This document shows, piece after piece, positions 57,779 to 64,000 of a stretch of 64,000 nt of DNA. Source of the DNA: Cristatella mucedo (lineage: Eukaryota > Bryozoa > Phylactolaemata > Cristatellidae); assembly GCA_009760855.2 (NCBI GenBank), contig WPIO01000011.1, forward strand, positions 3,318,001 through 3,382,000, read 5' to 3'. Made by a program: the position numbers and the translations under genes. The notes beneath the pieces are model-generated. The model was not told the DNA's origin. It searched no databases and was given only the letters and a program-made list of their open reading frames with translations. Numbering within the stretch: position 1 is the first letter of the stretch; each line of letters begins with the position of its first letter.

Positions 57779-60420
57779 GGGAATCAGCCTGCAAATGTTG
57801 GGTTCAATTGTTTTTAACGGAAACAATTGAAGTGACTTCAGCTAGCTATTTTCGCTGTGTAAACTTGCGCTTTGTTCAAGCGCGCCCACCACTGCAAATC
57901 ACCGCCGAGCCTCTAACGACGGTCGATGTATTGCCGACCGGGGAGTCTTTACAAGGTGTTTTGGTGAATACTAAGGGTCTTGTGCAGTAGACTGAGTACT
58001 AAACATGTGTATACATCTATATAGCGAGATATTTGTGCTGGCGTACTTGTCAGGCTTGCCTTTGTCATTTGTCACACCCTCCTGCTGCAGGCTCCGCTCT
58101 TGTCAAAGTGCCTGTCCTTGTGTCCTAAAGATGTCACATCTGCGATGATAGCAGTTAACCAATCAACTTCAAAATTAGAACGTGTGATTTTGTCTGCTTC
58201 CACGGCACATTCCAGCAGTCTATATTTCACATTGGAGCTTAGTATTTGGTCTTTCTTTGTTGGAAAGCTGGCCGCTAGTCCAGTTTAGTTGGCGTTTTGT
58301 CACCTTGAGGCTCACGTGTCTTGCAAATGTTGCAGGTTGGCTATGAGTGATCCAATCAACGTGAAATTTGGATTAATACGCTCTCTGGCATGTAATTGAT
58401 AGTCCAACTACGTGTGGTGAGTAACTCAAAAACTTTTTCTCAATCGTTGGCAAGCAATGTCATTATCCGTTTCGTTGTCAGCGCGGTTCACTCACAGTCG
58501 TCATCGATACTTTTCTAAATTCTGTAGCTTGGCTCATTATTATCCAGTCAACGTAAGATTAAAAAAATGAGCTTATTTCTACCTTTGATGCATATGATAC
58601 TGCTTATCCTGGGTTTAGGTTAGAAAATGTAGCTATAAAAACGTCCTGATAAGTCCTTGAAGTTGATTCTGGCAATATGTTCGCAGGTTGACATGTTAAA
58701 TAATGTTCTTGATTTCTTTTCCAAATTGATCACGTGTAAAGTAAATTGTCTTTGCTAATTTTGCGTTGTATCGCGCATTTTTAAAGTTCATAATATTGGA
58801 TCTGTTGACCTTCAAGACTGCTATGTTTGGCGAGGACCGTGACTACGACTCTTACAGGTCATCAGAGGGCCAAAAGGACAGCTACGGTTACATCAAAAGA
58901 TGGCTGAGATTACCATTATTGCACCAATTTGCATGCCGATCGTTCAATAGTTCCACGCCAAAAACTACTAAATGTTCTTGAAAGAGATTAATCCGTTCTG
59001 GTGGGAGCATAACTCCCCACTCCTCATCAGCCGTTCAGCAGTAAAAGTCTGCATGCGTGAGATTTGAATATTAGAGCTTTCTTAGATAGTCACACCACAG
59101 CCAAGACGGTCAATTTTTTAGCGACATTAATTTTGATTTCTGAAACTTTCTAAAACAAAGATGGATCGTGCTTCTGGCGCCCTAAGAGAAATTGATCCGA
59201 ATATCCGGGCGCTTAACGAATCGTTATCTAAGGATTTGCGACGTGCACGGTGTCAAGCATGGAGGAGCAACCGGGTAGCATGCTTAGGTCAGCATGCTGA
59301 AGAAAGCTTGAATACAATTATGGCAACCGGTTGGTTTAACCAACAGCTTCTAACAGACAGGCACCGAGTCAGGCACAGAGGCACGCTTGCATAGCACATC
59401 GGGACAAAAGAGACAAGTGACACTGACGCCAAAAGAAAGTTGATCGGAAAAGACACACCCTGAGCTAAGACCTAAAGAATCATTTATGAAAGTTTCTTCA
59501 ATTGCGAGGGCAACGGTTTAACTAGAGAATCCATTGTCACTGCACCACTTGAATCCTAGGACCTTATCTCCATTTACCTTGGTCCGACATTGGCTAGCGA
59601 TCGGCTTCTTTGTTTGATGCCGGAGCCTGGGCCGGTTGCACTTGCCGTTGGCGGCATCGAATGGAGCTTCATACATATGGAATCAGTCTGCAAATTTTGC
59701 TTCAATTTCATTCCAGGCATTGAAGGTGATTTCACTTTGCAATCTTTACGTTATTAGATACGGTTTGTTGAGGCCCACTCGCGATCGTGCCACCGCCGCG
59801 GCGAACCTCCATTGGCCCTTGTCGTATTGCCTTATAAAGGTATAGCTTTCGTCAACTGCCGGCCATTGTATCTTGCTGTGGTCATAGCTCGGATAATAGT
59901 TATCCGTTCGACGCGAATTATGGAATTTCGAACTTTTACACTTTCAAAAAATTCAAGCCGTTTCTAGTGCATTTTGGACCTTAGTATTTAGACTAGCTTG
60001 GTTGGAAAGCTGACTGTTTGATTAGAGAAGCATTTGGTCACCATGCTGCACGTATGTCTTCCAAATATCATAATTAGACTAATAGTGATCGGATGGAAGT
60101 GAAATTCAATTTGGAGAGCATGTTCCTCGGAACGTGCTTGGAGTGTTTTGTGACGTCTTCAGAGTTGACAGAGCTTTGTCATATTCAGTAGCATCAAGCT
60201 TTGAGATCCTGCCTTGTGCACTCAAAGTGTTGTCCCAGCAGTCGTCTCAGGTATATTGCAAATTCAATATCTCGGCCGAGAGTTTTCTGATACTCGTGAC
60301 TTTAGGAGTATAAGTTGGGCTCTGATGATAGACCAGTTACACATTTTATTTTTAATGGGGCTTGCATACTTGATGCCTACTTGCCTACATCTTGAGAGAA
60401 TATTGAACGTTGCTGTCACT
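57779..60420 (+). repeat. Field of diverged repeats
   Basis: Related blocks recur: ggaatcagcctgcaaatgtt (57780) and ggaatcagtctgcaaatttt (59679); ttggaaagctg..gtcacc..cacgt..agtgatc..gtgaaatt at 58258-58392 and 60000-60122; and ccaatcaac or ccagtcaac cores near 58157, 58348 and 58541, spaced about 190 bases. No coding feature. Confidence 0.5.
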
Positions 60421-60519
60421 TGAAGTACGCGAACTGGTGGCAATTAGTAAAAGCAATATGTTTCCGCAGTTATCATGTATCGCCCTTAATTAATTAAGTT
60501 AATGCGACGTGGCACCTCT

Positions 60520-61165
60520 CCTATTTGCAAAGGCCTGTCGGACCTGATGCCAACATTGATCTAATCAAACGCTTGACAAAATCGGCAGTTATGCTGTCCA
60601 AGACTCACCAAAAGTGTCCGAAAAGCGGCTGCAGCGGATCTGATGAGGGCAGCGAGTTGCCGCAGCTATTGCTCGACTTCATTCCAGAAATGCTCACTTG
60701 GATTAAGGTCCAGAGACTGCCTCGGCCGGTCCAATACCGACGCAGGAGGATAACCGATCTCGAATGAATTGTTAAATAGTTTAAACTTTGGCGCCGGTGT
60801 ATTTTGGGTCGTTGTAATGTTAGAAAATATAATCCAGTCAGCAAAGCACCACCGCTCTTGGAAATCCGACGTTTTGAAGATTGTCTAAATAATAACTTTC
60901 TTGAGTCATAATGCCTGGTATGTGATGAAGGACTCCAACGCCATTTTTGCTGAATCATCCCCATACCGTTCAACTTTCCACTCGAATTTGGCAGATAACC
61001 ATAAGCATTTGGCTGTGCAACGATTTCCTCTTAGCGATTTGAGAGTGCAGACCTATGACCTCATTATATTGCCCCAAGACGCTAGCGCGGCTAACTCGCT
61101 TCCCAGACGATGCTTGCTGACTTTGTGTGTCGGGTTGTGCCGAACCAAAATCCTTTAATGCCTTC
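60520..61165 (-). mobile_element. Tc1/mariner transposase remnant
   Basis: Minus-strand pieces in order: SQIAKRKSLHSQM, WGWFSKNGVGVLHHI, FQHYNDPKYT (catalytic Asp), then PRQSLDLNPSEHFWNEVEQQ (catalytic Glu motif). Frame changes and stops; no inverted ends identified. Confidence 0.85.
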
Positions 61166-61261
61166 AACTTATGGATGGTGTTTTCTCAACTACTAATTGA
61201 GCGGAGCTGGTTAAAGAGAAAGCAATTTGTGAAGGGCTTACAGTCTTCACTACATTTCTAG

Positions 61262-61398
61262 AGCTGGTTTAGTCCAGCGGTTAAGTTGCTCGCCCAAGGT
61301 CTCACTGAAATCGTGGGCTCCAGTCCTGAGTCGTATGTGAAGCGTCTAAATAGAGATTAAGTTCTTTTGTGGCGCTGTACAAATGAATTAATTAAATT
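61262..61398 (+). mobile_element. SINE2
   Basis: Forward: ctggtttagtccagcggttaag (box A side), gtgggctccagtcct (degraded box B), gtgaagcgtctaaatagagattaagttc, aaatgaattaatt end. Confidence 0.85.
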
Positions 61399-61580
61399 TA
61401 TTCCTCTTGTTATACGCAACTTTACTGCTCGATGTTAATGTAGTGGTTAGTAGTAGCAATTTGACCATACGAAAATCCAGCCTCGTCAAGTGCCTCAACT
61501 TTACCCCTCTCAGAAAATCATACAACCTGCGACACGACAGAGAAGCTTTCCTAGTGAGACAAATAGTTTTCAATGAGATG

Positions 61581-61777
61581 AAAGCTTTATAATCTTTATA
61601 ATCCACATTAAAATCAATAATATAATCGTACGGATCATATCTGTATGCTTAATCGTTTTATATTTATTAAATTATATAATTATATTATATTAAAAGCTTT
61701 ATAATCCACCGCGAGCGCAGCTTCAGGTGCCGCCGGATGAGATAATAGAGTGCCGCCGGATATGAGCTAATAGAGGG
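61581..61777. repeat. Short AT-rich and GC-rich duplications
   Basis: aaagctttataatc occurs at 61580 and 61692. tgccgccggat plus a variant of gagataatagag occurs twice at 61729-61777. Confidence 0.6.
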
Positions 61778-61884
61778 GTCGTTTTTTGATGACCTTTCAT
61801 CTGCAAACCAGCCATTTTTACAGGAATTTAAAGAGCTTTTGAACATTCTCAGGCATATTGTCCAAATCTTGCATCCAAAGCGAA

Positions 61885-62125
61885 TTTAATGTATCTCTGT
61901 CTGTAACTCTAGCCACAAGGATGAAGTGGGTGTTCAAGGGGAGTTTTCTGCAGCGCACTCAACAGTCCAAGTGGCTTTCGGTGCGCATTCGATCGCCACC
62001 GTTTCCACCTCGCTCAAAAATGGTAAAGTAAGAAGCATAGCCGAGTCAGGAGGGCAGTTGAGGCAGTGAGTAGAATGAAAGTAAAAGCCCAGAACGGCTG
62101 TAAAAGATGTATCATAGTCAAGGAA
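61885..62125 (-). mobile_element. LINE-B 3' fragment
   Basis: Reverse: tctgtctgtaactctagccacaagg, gcgcactcaacagtccaagtggctttcgg, cgagtcaggagggcagttgaggcag; parallel to 1620-1830. Confidence 0.8.
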
Positions 62126-62151
62126 ATTCATACTCGGGTATCCGATAACTA

Positions 62152-62152
<1 letters not shown>

Positions 62153-62212
<60 letters not shown>
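62153..62212 (+). repeat. (GA)n microsatellite
   Basis: About 29 GA units. Confidence 0.95.
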
Positions 62213-62216
<4 letters not shown>

Positions 62217-62334
62217 ATCTAATGAGCTCAGATCCAATTCAGAGAATGGGAAAAGCTGACTGTTGCTAATTGAGGAGCAAATCTATTCTTGATCGTAACC
62301 TTAAAGTTGAGCTTCTTACCCTTTCATGATTATT

Positions 62335-62455
62335 ACACGTATACTATTTTTTTTTATTCTTTTAAATTTTTTAAGTCTAAAAAATTATTAATTTTATTAA
62401 TTCTTAATTATCAAAATTATTTTAAGTCTAAAAAAATTAAGTCTAAAAAGCCAAG
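62335..62455. repeat. AT-rich tract with taagtctaaaaa repeats
   Basis: Three copies of taagtctaaaaa in an almost GC-free stretch. Confidence 0.7.
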
Positions 62456-62499
62456 TGTTTAGAATCTTCCGAGGAGTTGGGCATGGTCACACTCTGTAG

Positions 62500-62865
62500 A
62501 CCCCTTGCTGGTCTTGCTCCGGCCTACACGTAGGAATCACGTCCCAATCAGCCCTCAGCGAACTTTCACCCGCTCTTTCGACTCGGCTCATGGTGGCTCT
62601 GCCGCCAATTACCTCGATGTCCCTGATACGAAATGCTGTCATTTCCTGTGCACCTAAAGCTCGGAGCGCAATAATCATTGACATCGCACGTCTGATCTGT
62701 CGTCATTCGAAAGACGCTCAAGTTCTACCTCTTCCTCGGAGCCTTCGCTCCGTGCGTGCGAATTGTTTGCTCACTAAAAATAAGCGGACGACATGACTCC
62801 TTGTCAACATTTGTACAGGGCCTAGAAAGACACCTGATTTTCTTGGGGTGCTGTGCAAATTTTCC
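62500..62865 (+). mobile_element. Possible LINE 3' end
   Basis: The last part (caacatttgtacagggcctagaaagac..ggggtgctgtgcaaat) resembles the LINE tail without a TTA run. The preceding open frame could be LINE C-terminus, but this is weak. Confidence 0.4.
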
Positions 62866-64000
62866 GACACCATTCATGTTCCCGCAGCAAAGCTAACATG
62901 TGGACCCTACGCCTGTAAGAGAGCAGGCAACCAACTACCAACTCTGCTGTTTGCAGCAAACGGAATCTACGAGATTAAGAAGACGCAAGTAGACAGCTGC
63001 GAGGGTGAGATAATTGACCTAACAGCGTAATTAAGAAAGTTCCTGTTGCGCTCACTCGAAGTCAAGGTACGCAATTTTGGAAAAATAACCATCCCGGCTA
63101 TAAATCTGGCACACAGCTGCGCCACTGCTCCGGATGTCATGGCCATCTTCTAGATTGGTCAGGGCCATCGTGCTTCTCTTCGTCGCGCGCGACTTTCTCA
63201 TGCAACACACACTTCCGCTTCCGCTGTACGACTGAGTTAGAGCCGCTTTCGTAAGAAAGCTGTCGCAGACTTAGGTAGTGCGGTTGAAAGGTAAACCGGC
63301 TGGGGATAGCATGAAGATACAATTTCAATAGCGAACCATTCCAGCTCTCAGATGTAATCATCTGACGGAAAGTGACAAATGGACAAATGGAGCTCTGACT
63401 GCCTTCGCCCTCGTGCGACGGTGCGCCGACCGGAGATCAAGGATACCGAGTTCCGCACTTTGCTCAAGCAATAGAGAAACGAACACGCGCTCCTTGGCTT
63501 GGGCTTTTTCTGCAAGAAATGAGCGAATTCAGCGCAGGGCCGCCGCACAGGTAATCAGCGGCAGCCCGACTTCATGCACTTTGGGAGTGCGAGAGCTCAA
63601 GCCAGTCGCACTGTAGCCTCTTGTGGCGAGGCATAACTCGATAGACTCAAACGATTCGCTTGTCTTTGAACGAGGTTTTCAGCTTCTGTAAGAGACTCCT
63701 CGCGGAGTTTCGCCTGTGCAGTCTCAACTGACAGATTCACCATCGATATCGCAGCTAAGGGCGCCCAGATCTCGTATGCCTGATTTTGAAAATAGTCGGG
63801 GGAGGGATGAATATTTGCCACCGAATGCGTCAGTTCGACCATCGCCCATGGTCACGCACGCGAAATTCCAAGGCGTCGCTAAGCTTTTGTAAGGAAACGG
63901 TCAGAAACAGAACTAGGTGCTGTGGAAATATGCAAATCCAAGCATTCCGCGGAGGAGATTAGTACCGACAAGCCAACAGAGAAACGGACTGCCGTTCTTC
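62866..64000. other. Right edge: unresolved open frames
   Basis: Minus-strand frames at 63597-63842 and 63348-63548 lie next to each other with possible splice signals (ttgcag acceptor complement near 63525). They could be exons of a gene running in from the right edge, but I recognise no domain. Confidence 0.25.

Noticed and set aside
58766-58981. 71-codon ORF with MFGEDRDYDSYRSSEGQKD
   Set aside because: The Tyr/Asp/Ser-rich start suggested an RNA-binding protein, but no domain follows and the frame stops.
59161-59394. 77-codon ORF starting MDRASGALREIDP
   Set aside because: No recognisable domain or splice context, and it lies in the diverged repeat field.

Overview
This is a eukaryotic nuclear window carrying one recognisable gene, a KDM5/JARID1-type histone H3K4 demethylase on the + strand. 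I modelled it as 27 coding exons from 14061 to 45348, all with GT-AG junctions, giving about 1757 residues. The order is JmjN, ARID, PHD1, JmjC, C5HC2 zinc finger, PLU-1 region, PHD2 and PHD3, the full architecture known from animal KDM5 proteins. The many introns, the tRNA-derived SINEs and the CR1/L2-like LINEs ending in (TTA)n indicate an animal, most likely an invertebrate. The phylum cannot be fixed from this window.

Layout. 1-12.3 kb is a non-genic flank of decayed LINE copies, several tRNA-derived SINEs and unrecognised sequence. 12.3-15.1 kb is visibly GC- and CpG-rich, holds the first coding exons and probably contains the promoter. 14.06-45.35 kb is the gene. Its long introns (3, 6, 9, 10, 16 and 26) hold most of the mobile-element debris. 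The introns around the C5HC2 finger and from intron 17 on are mostly short. 45.35-64 kb is again non-genic: LINE fragments, a Ty3/gypsy integrase remnant, two SINE families, a Tc1/mariner remnant, a perfect 5 x 25-bp tandem repeat, microsatellites and a diverged repeat field at about 57.8-60.4 kb.

Mobile-element families named here. LINE-A and LINE-B are CR1/L2-like non-LTR elements with a [F/Y]ADD reverse transcriptase and a shared 3' tail (GTAAAGYGCCT...GAGGGCGCT...(TTA)n). LINE-C is a related, more diverged copy. SINE1 is tRNA-derived with A and B boxes and an AATCAGCTA-type end. SINE2 is tRNA-derived with a 3' half closely resembling the LINE tail, so the LINE probably supplied its mobility. 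All copies look dead: they carry stops and frameshifts and are 5'-truncated.

Two points in the KDM5 model need attention. Exon 8 contains one extra base relative to the conserved protein. The exon 5/6 junction needs either a 56-base intron with a weak donor or another frame change. No bacterial-type system, CRISPR array or convincing second protein-coding gene was found. The most interesting non-genic structures are the nested insertions (SINE1 inside a Tc1 DLNPIE motif, LINE-A inside LINE-B), a LINE insertion reduced to about 25 bases, an intronic G-quadruplex motif and the diverged repeat field.
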